A stretch of DNA of 64,000 nt from Pseudomonas purpurea (GCF_039908635.1 NZ_CP150918.1:5038001-5102000), one strand, 5' to 3'. Counted from the first letter of the stretch, positions 52,057 to 62,446 are shown. The notes: a model not told the origin generated them from the sequence alone. Made by a program: numbers and translations.

Positions 52057-53974
52057 TCAACGGGCAATCCCATGCTTGCGCAGCTTTCTATAAAGCGTAT
52101 TACGACTGACCCCCAGTTGCTCGGCGGTGTGGGTCATGTGCCATCGCTGCTGCTCCAACGCATTGAGCAGCGCCAGGCGCTCGGCATCGTCCAGCGGATG
52201 TTCCGACACTTCATCCACAGGCGCCAAGGCCTGAACCGGCCGGCCCTGGCGAATCATCACCGGCAGGTCCTCAAACCCGATCCGTCCCTCTTCACACAAC
52301 GCCGCCAAGGTTCGCAGCACATTGCGCAACTGCCGCACGTTGCCCGGCCAGGCGAAATCCAGCAGCGCCTGACGCGCCGGGTGCTCGATGAACAGCGCTT
52401 CAGCGCCTGACTCTTCGGCCAGCAGGAAGTCGAGCAACTGGGATTTGTCGCTGCGTTCGCGCAACGCCGGCAAACCGATTTCCAGACCGTTGAGCCGGTA
52501 GTACAAGTCTTCGCGGAAACTGCCGTCCTGCACCCGATCCAGCAAATCACGGTGCGTAGCGCTGATGATCCGCACGTTGACCGCTTGCGGCTCGCCGCCG
52601 ATGGGCACCACCAGCCGATCTTCCAGCACCCTTAATAGCCGGGTCTGCAGGGCCAGCGGCATGTCGCCGATTTCGTCGAGGAACAACGTCCCGCCATCGG
52701 CCCTGCTGCAACTTGCCGCGCATGCCTTCCTTGCGGGCACCCGTGAAACTGCCGCCGCGATAACCGAACAGTTCGCTCTCGATCAGGCTCTCGGGAATCG
52801 CCGCGCAGTTGAGCGCAACGAAGGCTTTGTCGGCCCGTTGGCTGGCCTGATGCACCGCTTTGGCAAAGGCCTCTTTGCCTGAACCGGTTTCACCGTTGAT
52901 CAGCAGCGGCACGTCGCGCTCAAAGACCCGCAAAGCTTTGCGAAAATCGTTCTGCAAGCCTTCATCGCCCAGGCAAATACCCGACAACCGTGGGCGCTCG
53001 GCAACGATAGGCGTTTGAACCACCGGCGTCGGCACGCTGCGCGGCTGCCCGCGCAACAATGCAAACAACACGCGCCCGTCACGGGTGCGCAACGGCCAAC
53101 TGGCGCTGGCGTTCACGCTGGCGCGGCCGAGCAATTCGTCGAGCGAGCAATCGAAAAACGCCTCGACCGGTTTGCCCAGCAAACCGCCGCGAATATGCCC
53201 CAGCAGGTTCAGCGCACTCTGGTTGACCGCGCTGATCCGCCCTTCCCCGTCGAACGCCAGCAACCCTTCGCTGAACAACCCGACCGACTCGGCCTGCAAG
53301 TGGAAGCGCAGCAGCCATTGATTGTCGAAGTAGCGCAGGAAATAGCAGCTCTCGATCATCTTCGCCGAGAGATTGACCAGGGCCATGGTGTGGAACTGAC
53401 TCTGGCGCGAGACATCGTGACGCGCCGACGACACGTCGAGCACCGCCAGCAGTTCACCGTGCGGATCGAACACCGGGCTCGCCGAACAGGTCAGCCCGGT
53501 GTGGCGACCGCGAAAGTGTTCGTCCTGATGGATTGTCAGCGACTGGCGTTCCACCAGGCAGGTGCCGATACCGTTGGTGCCTTCGCAGGCCTCGCTCCAG
53601 TCAGCGCCAAGCCAAAGACCGGCACGCTCGAAAGTCTTGCGTTCGGCTGGCGCCGTGACGCAGTTGAGGATCACACCACGGGCGTCGGTCAGCAGCACCG
53701 CATGACCGGCGCCGGAGAGTTGTTGATGCAGGCTGGTCATCTCGTTGCCGGCGATGTGCAGCACTTGCTGCAAGCGCTCGCGGCTTTCCAGCACCCGACC
53801 GTGTTCAAGGACGGTTGGCGCCATGGTCAGGGCCGGGTCGAGGTGATAATCCTCAAGGCAGCGCAACCAGGAACGGGCGATGGACGGATCGCTGCCAGGC
53901 CCCTGCAAGCGGGATTTGCCTTGAGTCACGGTCAGCACTTGCTGAGCGTGGCGGCTTAAATGGGTGTTGTGCAT
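52057..53974 (-). pseudogene. eatR: Sigma-54 activator EatR/AcoR type, one-base frameshift (likely sequence error)
   Basis: Enhancer-binding protein of the AcoR group; its P. aeruginosa counterpart (PA4021, EatR) activates ethanolamine catabolism with RpoN. The frame from 53974 covers a GAF-type sensor, a PAS-like region (about 240-310) and the AAA+ Walker [12 protein letters not shown], then breaks after GKLQQ. It resumes as [15 protein letters not shown] and ends with a Fis-type helix-turn-helix (AEQLGVSRNTLYRKL). One extra base in GGCCC (52699-52703) explains this; corrected length 638 residues. The sigma-54 contact loop reads GSFTGA instead of GAFTGA. It is divergent from exaC. Confidence 0.85.
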
Positions 53975-54031
53975 TTCTTATTGTTCTCCCCGAATGCTGT
54001 GCTGGGACCCCGTGAAGGGCTGGCACCACCT

Positions 54032-54142
54032 TGTGGCGAGGGAGCTTGCTCCCGCTCGAGTGCGTAGCGCTCGCAAAAAACATGATCGGCAGACATTTTG
54101 GAGCCGCTTCGCAGCTCAGCGCGAGCAAGCTCCCTCGCCACA
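54032..54142. repeat. REPIN, class A
   Basis: TGTGGCGAGGGAGCTTGCTCC at 54032 and mirror ending at 54142. At 111 bases it is the shortest class A copy here; it lies in the eatR-exaC divergent region, upstream of the putative enhancer site. Confidence 0.86.
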
Positions 54143-54218
54143 GAACGCCCAGCATCCTCCAGCACCGGGCGCATTGCAATGCCGGCCTGACCGTCAAGTC
54201 ACAGGCTGCGCCACAAGC

Positions 54219-54245
54219 GGTACAAAGTGTCACGACACCTGTACC
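54219..54245. promoter_or_regulatory. Candidate enhancer site for EatR
   Basis: GGTACA..TGTACC encloses GTGTC-AC-GACAC (54227-54238) within 27 bases, centred on 54232, about 90 bases upstream of the -24 element of exaC. Dyad symmetry and position suit a sigma-54 activator; EatR as the binder is inferred. Confidence 0.5.
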
Positions 54246-54320
54246 GCATCCGTCACAGAGTCCATTTTCATCCAGCGCAAACACCCTATAACCCCTTGAT
54301 TTAACTGACTTGCGCAGCAC

Positions 54321-54336
54321 TGGCCCGACCTTTGCT
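54321..54336 (+). promoter_or_regulatory. Sigma-54 promoter of exaC
   Basis: TGGCCCGACCTTTGCT: GG at 54322-54323 and GC at 54334-54335 with 10 bases between, one mismatch to TGGCACG-N4-TTGCW. The 5' leader would be about 57 bases to the ATG at 54404. Confidence 0.8.
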
Positions 54337-54403
54337 CTACGCTTATACAAGCGCTTACTGCGCGTACTCCCTTATAAGCACAAAAGCCAAGGAGACATTC
54401 ATC

Positions 54404-55924
54404 ATGCGTTACGCTCACCCAGGTACTGAAGGCGCTATCGTCTCGTTCAAGAGCAAATACGGTAACTACATCGGCGGCGAGTTCGTCGCGCCTGTCAAAG
54501 GTCAGTACTTCACCAATACCTCGCCGGTCAACGGCCAACCGATTGCCGAATTCCCTCGCTCCACGGCTGAAGACATCGAAAAAGCCCTGGACGCAGCCCA
54601 CGCCGCTGCCGATGCCTGGGGCAGCACTTCTGCTCAGGCGCGCTCGCTGGTGCTGCTGAAAATCGCCGACCGCATCGAACAAAACCTGGAACTGCTGGCA
54701 ATCACCGAGTCCTGGGACAACGGCAAAGCCGTGCGTGAAACCCTCAACGCCGACATCCCGCTGGCCGCCGACCATTTCCGTTACTTCGCTGGCTGCATTC
54801 GCGCCCAGGAAGGCAGTGCCGCCGAAATCGATGGCAATACGGTTGCGTATCACATTCACGAACCGCTGGGCGTGGTCGGGCAGATCATCCCGTGGAACTT
54901 CCCGATCCTGATGGCCGCCTGGAAACTCGCCCCGGCCCTGGCCGCCGGTAACTGCGTGGTGCTCAAGCCTGCCGAGCAAACCCCACTGGGCATTACCGTG
55001 CTGATGGAGCTGATCGGCGACCTGCTGCCGCCCGGCGTACTGAACGTGGTGCAAGGGTTCGGCAAAGAAGCTGGCGAAGCCCTGGCCACCAGTAAACGCA
55101 TCGCCAAGATCGCCTTCACCGGCTCGACCCCGGTCGGCTCGCACATCATGAAATGCGCCGCCGAAAACATCATTCCGTCCACCGTGGAACTGGGCGGCAA
55201 GTCGCCGAACATCTTCTTCGCCGACATCATGCAGGCCGAACCGACCTTCATCGAAAAAGCCGCCGAAGGCCTGGTGCTGGCGTTTTTCAACCAGGGCGAA
55301 GTCTGCACATGCCCATCGCGGGCCCTGGTGCAAGAGTCGATCTACGACGACTTCATGAAAGTGGTCATGAAAAAAGTCCTGCAAATCAAACGTGGCGACC
55401 CGCTGGACACCGACACCATGGTCGGCGCGCAGGCGTCCGAGCAACAATTCGACAAGATCCTTTCGTACCTGGAAATCGCCAAGGGCGAAGGCGCCGAGCT
55501 GCTGACCGGCGGCAAGGTGGAAAAACTCGAAGGCAGCCTGGCGACCGGGTATTACATCCAGCCGACCCTGCTCAAGGGCACCAACAAAATGCGCGTGTTC
55601 CAGGAGGAAATCTTCGGCCCGGTGGTGAGCATCACCACCTTCAAGGACGAAGCCGAAGCCCTGGCCATCGCCAACGACACCGAGTTCGGCCTCGGCGCCG
55701 GTCTCTGGACCCGCGACATCAACCGCGCCTACCGCATGGGCCGGGCGATCAAGGCCGGGCGCGTGTGGACCAACTGCTACCACCTGTACCCGGCGCATGC
55801 CGCGTTCGGCGGGTACAAGAAGTCCGGCGTCGGCCGTGAAACCCACAAAATGATGCTCGACCATTATCAGCAGACCAAAAACCTGCTGGTGAGCTACGAC
55901 ATCAATCCGCTGGGCTTCTTCTAA
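54404..55924 (+). CDS. exaC: NAD-dependent aldehyde dehydrogenase (acetaldehyde)
   Basis: Oxidises acetaldehyde from ethanolamine to acetate. 506 residues from [13 protein letters not shown] with AAGGAGA upstream; the frame extends 72 bases further 5' but would lose the ribosome binding site. Catalytic Cys in [11 protein letters not shown] (about residue 303), general-base Glu in [10 protein letters not shown], cofactor region IIPWNFPIL. It is preceded by a -24/-12 promoter, divergent from eatR, and followed by a good terminator, so it is its own transcript. Confidence 0.94.
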   Translation: MRYAHPGTEGAIVSFKSKYGNYIGGEFVAPVKGQYFTNTSPVNGQPIAEFPRSTAEDIEKALDAAHAAADAWGSTSAQARSLVLLKIADRIEQNLELLAITESWDNGKAVRETLNADIPLAADHFRYFAGCIRAQEGSAAEIDGNTVAYHIHEPLGVVGQIIPWNFPILMAAWKLAPALAAGNCVVLKPAEQTPLGITVLMELIGDLLPPGVLNVVQGFGKEAGEALATSKRIAKIAFTGSTPVGSHIMKCAAENIIPSTVELGGKSPNIFFADIMQAEPTFIEKAAEGLVLAFFNQGEVCTCPSRALVQESIYDDFMKVVMKKVLQIKRGDPLDTDTMVGAQASEQQFDKILSYLEIAKGEGAELLTGGKVEKLEGSLATGYYIQPTLLKGTNKMRVFQEEIFGPVVSITTFKDEAEALAIANDTEFGLGAGLWTRDINRAYRMGRAIKAGRVWTNCYHLYPAHAAFGGYKKSGVGRETHKMMLDHYQQTKNLLVSYDINPLGFF

Positions 55925-55931
55925 AAACCGG

Positions 55932-55963
55932 GGGCGATGCAGATATTTCTGTGTCGCCCTTTC
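55932..55963 (+). terminator. Terminator after exaC
   Basis: GGGCGA-tg-CAGA-TATT-TCTG-tg-TCGCCC with TTT following, 8 bases after the stop. Confidence 0.7.
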
Positions 55964-55971
55964 AACCGCTT

Positions 55972-56062
55972 TCGCGAGCAAGCCCGCTCCCACAGGGGTT
56001 TTGTGGTGAATCCACCAGTCTGGGCTGACACAAGTCCACTGTGGGAGCGAGCTTGCTCGCGA
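55972..56062. repeat. REPIN, class B
   Basis: TCGCGAGCAAGCCCGCTCCCACA (55972) and TGTGGGAGCGAGCTTGCTCGCGA (ends 56062). Its arm orientation is opposite to that of the copy at 57665. It ends 40 bases upstream of the -24 box of eat, where enhancer sites normally lie. Confidence 0.85.
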
Positions 56063-56102
56063 TGGCGCCCCAACTGACACAACACACATCGCCTGGCCGC
56101 TC

Positions 56103-56118
56103 TGGCACGGGCCTTGCG
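56103..56118 (+). promoter_or_regulatory. Sigma-54 promoter of eat
   Basis: TGGCACGGGCCTTGCG: GG at 56104-56105 and GC at 56116-56117 with 10 bases between; the -24 half is a perfect TGGCACG. It gives a leader of about 105 bases. Confidence 0.82.
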
Positions 56119-56233
56119 TACCCGTGATTCAGGATTTTCAACACAACAGCCGCTGCGTGAACAGCGTTCATCAACCCGACAACCACACCTGAAAGTCCAA
56201 CAGTTCAAACAATAAAAAAGACAGAGAGGACTT

Positions 56234-57604
56234 ATGACTACAACAACCACGCTCAAACCCACACTCGGCACCCTGCACCTGTGGGGTATTGCCGTCGGCC
56301 TGGTGATTTCCGGCGAGTACTTCGGCTGGAGTTACGGCTGGGGCACCGCAGGCACCCTGGGTTTTCTCGTCACCGCGTTGATGGTGGCGACGATGTACAC
56401 CTGCTTCATCTTCAGCTTCACCGAATTGACCACCGCCATTCCCCACGCCGGCGGGCCGTTTGCCTACAGCCGACGGGCCTTTGGTGAGAAGGGCGGACTG
56501 ATCGCCGGGATCGCCACGCTGATCGAGTTCGTCTTCGCGCCACCAGCCATCGCCATGGCCATCGGCGCCTACCTCAACGTGCAATACCCGGACCTGGACC
56601 CGAAAATCGCCGCGGTCGGCGCCTATTTCGTGTTCATGGGCCTGAACATCCTTGGCGTCAGCATTGCCGCGACCTTCGAACTGGTGGTGACCGTGCTGGC
56701 AGTGGCCGAGTTGCTGGTGTTCATGGGCGTGGTTGCGCCGGGCTTCAGCTTCAGCAACTTCGTGCTTAACGGCTGGTCTGGCTCCAATGAGTTCACGATC
56801 GCCTCGATCCCCGGCATCTTTGCTGCCATTCCATTCGCCATCTGGTTCTTCCTCGCCATTGAAGGCGCGGCCATGGCCGCCGAAGAAGCCAAGGACCCGA
56901 AACGCACCATTCCACGGGCCTATGTCAGCGGCATCCTGACCCTGGTGTTCCTGGCGATTGGCGTGATGGTCATGGCCGGTGGCGTGGGCGACTGGCGCCA
57001 ACTGGCGAACATCAACGATCCGCTGCCGCAGGCGATGAAAGCCGTGGTCGGCAATAACTCCAGCTGGATGCACATGCTGGTGTGGATCGGCCTGTTCGGC
57101 CTGGTGGCAAGCTTCCACGGGATCATTCTTGGCTACTCGCGGCAGTTCTTCGCCCTCGCCCGTGCCGGTTACCTGCCCCGCGGCCTGGCCAAGCTGTCGC
57201 GTTTCCAGACCCCGCACCGAGCGATCCTGGCGGGCGGCGTGATCGGCATCGCGGCGATCTACAGCGACGGCCTGGTCAACCTGCAAGGCATGACCCTGAC
57301 GGCGGCGATGATCACCATGTCGGTGTTCGGCGCCATCGTGATGTACATCATCAGCATGCTCAGCCTGTTCAAACTGCGCAAAACCGAGCCCCTGCTGGAA
57401 CGCACCTTCCGTGCGCCGGGGTATCCGATCGTACCGGGCATTGCGCTGTTCCTGGCGGTGGTCTGCCTGGTGGCGATGGCCTGGTTCAACACCCTGATCG
57501 GGCTGATCTTCCTCGGGTTCATGGCGGCAGGCTTCATCTACTTCCAACTGACCGCCAAGCAGCGTTCCGACGCACCGGCGGACGCTATGCTCACAGGTAT
57601 CTGA
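56234..57604 (+). CDS. eat: Ethanolamine permease
   Basis: APC-superfamily transporter, 456 residues with about twelve membrane helices. Family-specific stretches: GLVISGEYFGWSYGWGTAG near the N-terminus and AIPHAGGPFAYSRRAFG; the cytoplasmic RTFRAPGYPIVP loop is conserved. GAGAGGA lies 6 bases upstream. It supplies EutBC with substrate and is driven by the sigma-54 promoter at 56103. eutB follows after 198 bases that contain a class B REPIN; the two genes may still share a transcript. Confidence 0.92.
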   Translation: MTTTTTLKPTLGTLHLWGIAVGLVISGEYFGWSYGWGTAGTLGFLVTALMVATMYTCFIFSFTELTTAIPHAGGPFAYSRRAFGEKGGLIAGIATLIEFVFAPPAIAMAIGAYLNVQYPDLDPKIAAVGAYFVFMGLNILGVSIAATFELVVTVLAVAELLVFMGVVAPGFSFSNFVLNGWSGSNEFTIASIPGIFAAIPFAIWFFLAIEGAAMAAEEAKDPKRTIPRAYVSGILTLVFLAIGVMVMAGGVGDWRQLANINDPLPQAMKAVVGNNSSWMHMLVWIGLFGLVASFHGIILGYSRQFFALARAGYLPRGLAKLSRFQTPHRAILAGGVIGIAAIYSDGLVNLQGMTLTAAMITMSVFGAIVMYIISMLSLFKLRKTEPLLERTFRAPGYPIVPGIALFLAVVCLVAMAWFNTLIGLIFLGFMAAGFIYFQLTAKQRSDAPADAMLTGI

Positions 57605-57664
57605 GTGCACCGGTGCCGGGCGAATCTCCCGGGGCCTGCTTTATGGAAGTGCACTGAGACCCCG

Positions 57665-57751
57665 TGTGGGAGCGAGCTTGCTCGCGATAGCATCGCCTAG
57701 GTATGACTGACACACCGAGGTGCCTGAATCGCGAGCAAGCTCGCTCCCACA
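57665..57751. repeat. REPIN, class B
   Basis: TGTGGGAGCGAGCTTGCTCGCGAT (57665) and the mirror TCGCGAGCAAGCTCGCTCCCACA (ends 57751), between eat and eutB. Confidence 0.88.
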
Positions 57752-57802
57752 GGGGGTCAGCGGTGAATTTGAGTCATTTATAGAACCAGGAGGACACCGC
57801 CC

Positions 57803-59197
57803 ATGGCTGCATTTGCCCATACCGTCGGCGCCCAGACCTACCGTTTCGACGACCTCAAGGACGTCATGGCCAAGGCCAGCCCGGCACGTTCCGGGGACTT
57901 TCTGGCCGGGGTCGCGGCCCTCAACGACGGCGAGCGGGTCGCCGCGCAAATGGCGCTGGCTGACATCCCGCTCAAACATTTCCTGCAAGAAGTGCTGATT
58001 CCGTACGAATCCGACGAAGTCACCCGGCTGATCATCGACACCCACGACGCCGCAGCCTTTGCGACCGTCAGCCACCTCACCGTTGGCGGTTTTCGCGACT
58101 GGCTGCTCAGCGATGCCGCCGACGAGCAGAGCCTGCGGGCCCTGGCCCCCGGCCTGACCCCGGAAATGGCCGCCGCCGTGTCGAAAATCATGCGCGTGCA
58201 GGATTTGGTATTGGTGGCACAGAAAATCCGCGTGGTGACTCAGTTTCGCGGCACCCTGGGCCTGCGCGGCCGCTTGTCGACACGCCTGCAACCCAACCAC
58301 CCCACCGACGAACCGGCCGGCATCGCCGCGAGCATTCTCGACGGCCTGCTCTACGGCAACGGCGACGCGATGATCGGCATCAACCCGGCCACCGACAGCA
58401 TCGCCTCGATCTGCGCCATGCTGGAAATGCTCGACGCGGTGATCCAGCGCTACGAAATCCCGACCCAGGCCTGTGTGCTGACGCACGTCACCACCTCCAT
58501 CGAGGCGATCAACCGTGGCGTGCCGCTGGACCTGGTGTTCCAGTCCATCGCCGGTACCGAAGCGGCCAACGCCAGTTTCGGCATCAGCCTGAGCGTATTA
58601 AAAGAAGGCTACGAAGCCGGTTTGAGCCTCAATCGCGGCACGTTGGGGCAAAACCTGATGTATTTCGAAACCGGCCAGGGCAGCGCCCTGTCGGCCAACG
58701 CCCACTTCGGTATCGACCAGCAAACCTGCGAAACCCGCGCCTACGCCGTCGCGCGGCACTTCAAGCCGTTTCTGGTGAACACCGTGGTTGGCTTCATCGG
58801 CCCGGAATACCTCTACAACGGCAAACAAATCATCCGCGCCGGCCTTGAAGACCACTTCTGCGGCAAATTGCTCGGCGTGCCCATGGGCTGCGACATCTGC
58901 TACACCAACCACGCCGAAGCCGACCAGGACGACATGGACACCCTGCTGACGCTGCTGGGCGTGGCCGGGATCAACTTCATCATGGGCATCCCCGGCTCCG
59001 ACGACATCATGCTCAACTACCAGACCACCTCGTTCCACGACGCGCTCTACGCCCGCCAGACCCTGGGCCTGAAACCGGCGCCGGAGTTCGAGCAATGGCT
59101 GGCCAAAATGGGCATCTTCACCCAAGGTGACGGCAAGGTGCATTTCGGCAACAACCTGCCACCGGCCTTCCGTCAGGCCCTGGCGCAACTGGGATGA
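57803..59197 (+). CDS. eutB: Ethanolamine ammonia-lyase large subunit
   Basis: Adenosylcobalamin-dependent lyase subunit that, with EutC, converts ethanolamine to acetaldehyde and ammonia. 464 residues, slightly longer than E. coli EutB (453). The TIM-barrel core reads [18 protein letters not shown] and [29 protein letters not shown] is at the C-terminal side. AGGAGG stands upstream. The eutC start overlaps the stop by 4 bases. No microcompartment shell or EutA reactivase gene is near, the usual situation in pseudomonads. Confidence 0.95.
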   Translation: MAAFAHTVGAQTYRFDDLKDVMAKASPARSGDFLAGVAALNDGERVAAQMALADIPLKHFLQEVLIPYESDEVTRLIIDTHDAAAFATVSHLTVGGFRDWLLSDAADEQSLRALAPGLTPEMAAAVSKIMRVQDLVLVAQKIRVVTQFRGTLGLRGRLSTRLQPNHPTDEPAGIAASILDGLLYGNGDAMIGINPATDSIASICAMLEMLDAVIQRYEIPTQACVLTHVTTSIEAINRGVPLDLVFQSIAGTEAANASFGISLSVLKEGYEAGLSLNRGTLGQNLMYFETGQGSALSANAHFGIDQQTCETRAYAVARHFKPFLVNTVVGFIGPEYLYNGKQIIRAGLEDHFCGKLLGVPMGCDICYTNHAEADQDDMDTLLTLLGVAGINFIMGIPGSDDIMLNYQTTSFHDALYARQTLGLKPAPEFEQWLAKMGIFTQGDGKVHFGNNLPPAFRQALAQLG

Positions 59198-60033
59198 GTG
59201 ATCTGCTGATGGATAAACCACCCGTCGACCCGCAAAACCCCTGGCTGGAACTGCGCAAACTGACCCCGGCGCGTATTGCACTGGGCCGCACCGGCACCAG
59301 CCTGCCGACCGGCGCACAGCTGGATTTTCAGTACGCCCACGCCCAGGCCCGCGATGCGGTGCACCTGCCATTCGATCACCCCGGCTTGAGCACCCAACTG
59401 GCCGAACGCGGGCGTGACAGCCTGCTGTTGCACAGCGCCGCCACTGATCGCCACAGCTACCTGCAACGCCCGGACCTGGGCCGCAAGCTCAGCGATGCAT
59501 CGGCGCAAACGCTGCGTGAATACGCTCACGCCCATCCCGGCGGGGTCGATCTGGCGGTGGTGGTGGCCGATGGTCTGTCGGCACTGGCCGTTCATCGGCA
59601 CACCTTGCCGTTTCTGGCGCGCATGGAAGAACAGACCGAAGCCGAAGGCTGGTCGCTGTCACCGGTGATTCTCGTGGAACAGGGCCGGGTCGCGGTGGCG
59701 GATGAAATCGGTGAGCTGCTGGGCGCCAAAATGGTGGTGATCCTGATCGGCGAACGCCCTGGCCTCAGCTCTCCAGACAGCCTCGGGTTGTATTTCACCT
59801 ATAATCCAAAGGTCGGCCTGACGGACGCCTATCGCAACTGCATCTCCAACGTGCGGCTCGAAGGCTTGAGCTACGGCATGGCCGCGCACCGCTTGTTGTA
59901 CTTGATGCGTGAGGCCTGTCGGCGGCAGTTATCCGGGGTCAATTTGAAGGATGAAGCGCAAATTCAGACACTTGAGACGGACACAGGTGGCGATATGAAG
60001 GGCAATTTCCTGCTGAGTCCGCCGGATGCCTGA
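59194..60033 (+). CDS. eutC: Ethanolamine ammonia-lyase small subunit
   Basis: Small, cobalamin-contacting subunit, 279 residues. The start overlaps the eutB stop (ATGA) by 4 bases, giving equal production. Family stretches: [35 protein letters not shown] and [17 protein letters not shown]. The region before residue 20 is the short form usual in Pseudomonas. Confidence 0.95.
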   Translation: MSDLLMDKPPVDPQNPWLELRKLTPARIALGRTGTSLPTGAQLDFQYAHAQARDAVHLPFDHPGLSTQLAERGRDSLLLHSAATDRHSYLQRPDLGRKLSDASAQTLREYAHAHPGGVDLAVVVADGLSALAVHRHTLPFLARMEEQTEAEGWSLSPVILVEQGRVAVADEIGELLGAKMVVILIGERPGLSSPDSLGLYFTYNPKVGLTDAYRNCISNVRLEGLSYGMAAHRLLYLMREACRRQLSGVNLKDEAQIQTLETDTGGDMKGNFLLSPPDA

Positions 60034-60066
60034 GCCGTTCCCCGATTGCGCATTGGCTACGCTTTG

Positions 60067-60091
60067 GGGCAGCATCGACGAACGGCTGCCC
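60067..60091 (+). terminator. Hairpin after eutC
   Basis: GGGCAGC, loop of 11, GCTGCCC, 33 bases after the stop; no U tract, so a weak terminator call. Confidence 0.35.
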
Positions 60092-60139
60092 GAGTAATGG
60101 ACCCATTGCCGTCATACCCACTGGAAGTTGAGGCCTAGC

Positions 60140-60601
60140 ATGCGGATTACTCAAGCAACCCTCGAACACCTGGACCTGTTGACGCCATTGTTCGTCAAAT
60201 ACCGCGAATTTTATGGCGCGCTGCCCTATCCCGACTCGTCCCGGGCCTTTCTGGAAAAGCGCCTGCGACGCAAGGAATCGGTGATTTACCTGGCCTTGCC
60301 CGACGATGACGACAACAAACTGCTGGGTTTCTGCCAGCTATACCCAAGTTTTTCGTCGCTATCGCTCAAGCGCGTGTGGATTCTCAACGACATCTATGTC
60401 GCTGAAGACGCCCGCCGACAACTGGTCGCCGACAACCTGATGCGCACCGCAAAAAAAATGGCCAAGGAAACCCAGGCCGTCCGTATGCGCGTATCCACCA
60501 GCAGCGACAACGACGTGGCGCGCAAAACCTACGAGTCCATCGGTTTTCGCGAGGACACCGAGTTCAAGAACTACATCTTGCCGATCAGCGACGAGTTGTA
60601 A
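60140..60601 (+). CDS. GNAT family N-acetyltransferase
   Basis: 153 residues. The acetyl-CoA fold is recognised by RVWILNDIYVAEDARRQLVADNLM, where the usual (Q/R)xxGxG loop reads RRQLVAD, and the C-terminal ARKTYESIGFREDTEFKNYIL. The substrate is unknown. I start at MRITQATLEHLDLL with GAGG 8-10 bases upstream. It stands at the 3' side of eutC, probably as a separate transcript. Confidence 0.86.
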   Translation: MRITQATLEHLDLLTPLFVKYREFYGALPYPDSSRAFLEKRLRRKESVIYLALPDDDDNKLLGFCQLYPSFSSLSLKRVWILNDIYVAEDARRQLVADNLMRTAKKMAKETQAVRMRVSTSSDNDVARKTYESIGFREDTEFKNYILPISDEL

Positions 60602-60626
60602 GGCGCTTCCCAGTGAGGTGGGCTTC

Positions 60627-60650
60627 TGTGGCGAGGGGCTTGCCCCCCGC
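60627..60650. repeat. Single REP, class A
   Basis: TGTGGCGAGGGGCTTGCCCCCCGC without a mirror copy, so an isolated or decayed REP. Confidence 0.6.
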
Positions 60651-60807
60651 AGGAGGACGGCGCACTTCCAAAACCCGAGCGCACGACCTGTCGTGCGAAA
60701 TCCGTCAGTGGGCCTACAGTCCTTCCAGGACAAATGGGGCAAACGCCGAAGCATTCCCGTCGACATCCCCCGCTACAAACTCGACACGCTTTTCACCTCC
60801 TGGTCCG

Positions 60808-60856
60808 TATAATGCCGGTCTTTTCGGACCGTAAGAAAACCTACACCTGCGTGTAG
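60808..60856 (+). promoter_or_regulatory. Possible dedA promoter and short palindrome
   Basis: TATAAT at 60808-60813 is a perfect -10 without a good -35, and CTACAC-CTGC-GTGTAG (60841-60856) is a perfect 6-bp palindrome about 60 bases before the dedA ATG. The 317-base gap 60602-60918 otherwise holds only the single REP. Confidence 0.35.
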
Positions 60857-60918
60857 CCTTCTACTCTGACGTCATCGCACAGGCCTGCCGAGCCGGGCCA
60901 TCACCACAGGTGCCAAGC

Positions 60919-61575
60919 ATGGATTTCAACCCGATCGACCTGATTCTGCATCTCGACGTCTACCTCGACATGCTGGTAACCAACTACGGGCCGTGGATCT
61001 ACGCGATCCTGTTCCTGGTGATCTTTTGTGAAACCGGACTGGTGGTCATGCCGTTCCTGCCGGGTGACTCGCTGCTGTTCATCGCCGGCGCAGTCGCCGC
61101 AGGCGGCGGCATGGACCCGGTGCTGCTGGGCGGTTTGCTGATGCTCGCGGCGATTCTGGGCGATAGCACCAACTATGTGGTGGGGCGAACGGCCGGCGAG
61201 AAGCTGTTCAGCAACCCGAACTCGAAGATCTTCCGCCGCGACTACCTGCAACAAACCCATGACTTCTACGACAAACACGGTGGCAAGACCGTGACCCTGG
61301 CGCGCTTCCTGCCCATCATCCGGACCTTTGCGCCGTTCGTCGCCGGCGTGGCAAAAATGCCTTACGCACGCTTCTTTGGCTTCAGTGTATTCGGCACCAT
61401 CCTGTGGGTCGGCGGCCTGGTGACCCTGGGTTACTTCTTCGGCAACGTGCCGTTCATCAAGAAAAACCTGTCGCTGCTGGTGGTGGGCATCATCCTGCTG
61501 TCGCTGGTGCCAATGATCATTGGCGTGGTCCGTAATCGGCTGGCCAACGCGAGCTCCAAAGCCGAATCGCGCTGA
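60919..61575 (+). CDS. DedA family membrane protein
   Basis: 218 residues with several membrane helices, homologous to DedA flippases that recycle undecaprenyl phosphate or phospholipid. Hallmarks: ETGLVVMPFLPGDSLLF with the conserved Glu and GDSL-like turn, and ARFLPIIRTFAPFVAGV with the essential Arg pair. ATG at 60919 is used; a GTG nine bases earlier is possible. mtfA follows after 6 bases. A second DedA domain is fused to PAP2 at 37112. Confidence 0.9.
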   Translation: MDFNPIDLILHLDVYLDMLVTNYGPWIYAILFLVIFCETGLVVMPFLPGDSLLFIAGAVAAGGGMDPVLLGGLLMLAAILGDSTNYVVGRTAGEKLFSNPNSKIFRRDYLQQTHDFYDKHGGKTVTLARFLPIIRTFAPFVAGVAKMPYARFFGFSVFGTILWVGGLVTLGYFFGNVPFIKKNLSLLVVGIILLSLVPMIIGVVRNRLANASSKAESR

Positions 61576-61581
61576 TCGAGC

Positions 61582-62395
61582 ATGTGGCCCCTGAAGGCCT
61601 GGCGCCGTCGGCGCACCCTGGCCAGGCACCCTGTTACTGACGAAACCTGGCAACGGGTGCGCCAGCAACTGAGCTTCCTCGACGGCCTGACGGACGTCGA
61701 GGACCAGTGGCTGCGCGAAGCCGCCGTGCTTTTCCTGCAAGACAAACACCTGACCTGCCTGCCCGACGTTGAACTGCACCAGGAGCAACGCCTGTTGCTG
61801 GCTGCACAAGCCCAACTGCCGCTGCTGCACCTGGGCGATCTGAACTGGTATCAGGGTTTTCACGAAATCGTACTCTACCCCGACGACTTTCTCAGCCCGC
61901 AGCGCCATCGCGATGCCAGCGGTGTCGAGCATGAGTGGGACGGCGAGCACAGCGGCGAAGCCTGGCAACAGGGGCCGATCATCCTTGCCTGGCCCGGCGT
62001 GATGGCCAGCGGTGGCTGGGAAGGCTACAACCTGGTGATCCACGAACTGGCGCACAAACTCGACATGCTCAACGGCGACGCCAATGGCTTGCCACCGTTA
62101 CACGGCGACATGCGCGTCAGTGACTGGGCACAGGTGATGCAACAGGCCCTACGACGACCTGAACCGGCAACTGGACCACAACCCGGACGCCGAAACAGCG
62201 ATTGACCCTTACGCCGCGGAAAACCCGGCCGAGTTCTTCGCCGTAACCAGTGAATACTTCTTCAGCGCCCCGGATTTGCTGCACGACACTTATCCACAGG
62301 TCTACCGGCAACTGACGCTGTTTTACCGCCAGGACCCGCTGAGCCGCCTACGGCAACTGCAAGCCGAACACCCGGCTTATCGCGAACACGACTAA
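61582..62395 (+). pseudogene. mtfA: Zinc peptidase MtfA, one-base frameshift (likely sequence error)
   Basis: MtfA binds the glucose repressor Mlc in E. coli and has aminopeptidase activity. The frame from 61582 contains the zinc motif HELAHKLDMLNG (about residue 154) and runs to VMQQA. The family sequence goes on as YDDLNRQLDHNPDAETAIDPYA in the +1 frame, with the third zinc ligand Glu in ENPAEFFAVTSEYFF, to a TAA at 62393. One extra C in GGCCC (62145-62149) accounts for the break; corrected length 270 residues. Its order dedA-mtfA-ppa is the usual one. Confidence 0.85.
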
Positions 62396-62440
62396 GGTCT
62401 GTACGACCCTTGGTACGTGGCATCGACGGCAGAATATGCC

Positions 62441-62446
62441 TATAAT
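62441..62446 (+). promoter_or_regulatory. Possible -10 box of ppa
   Basis: TATAAT, 62 bases before the ppa ATG; the -35 region is not clear. Confidence 0.35.

Noticed and set aside
56025..57714. CTGACACA repeated at 56025, 56074 and 57707 as a regulator site of the ethanolamine genes
   Set aside because: The copies lie in or next to the class B REPIN spacers and tails, and I recall such tails in other Pseudomonas REP elements; they probably belong to the repeat, not to a regulator.
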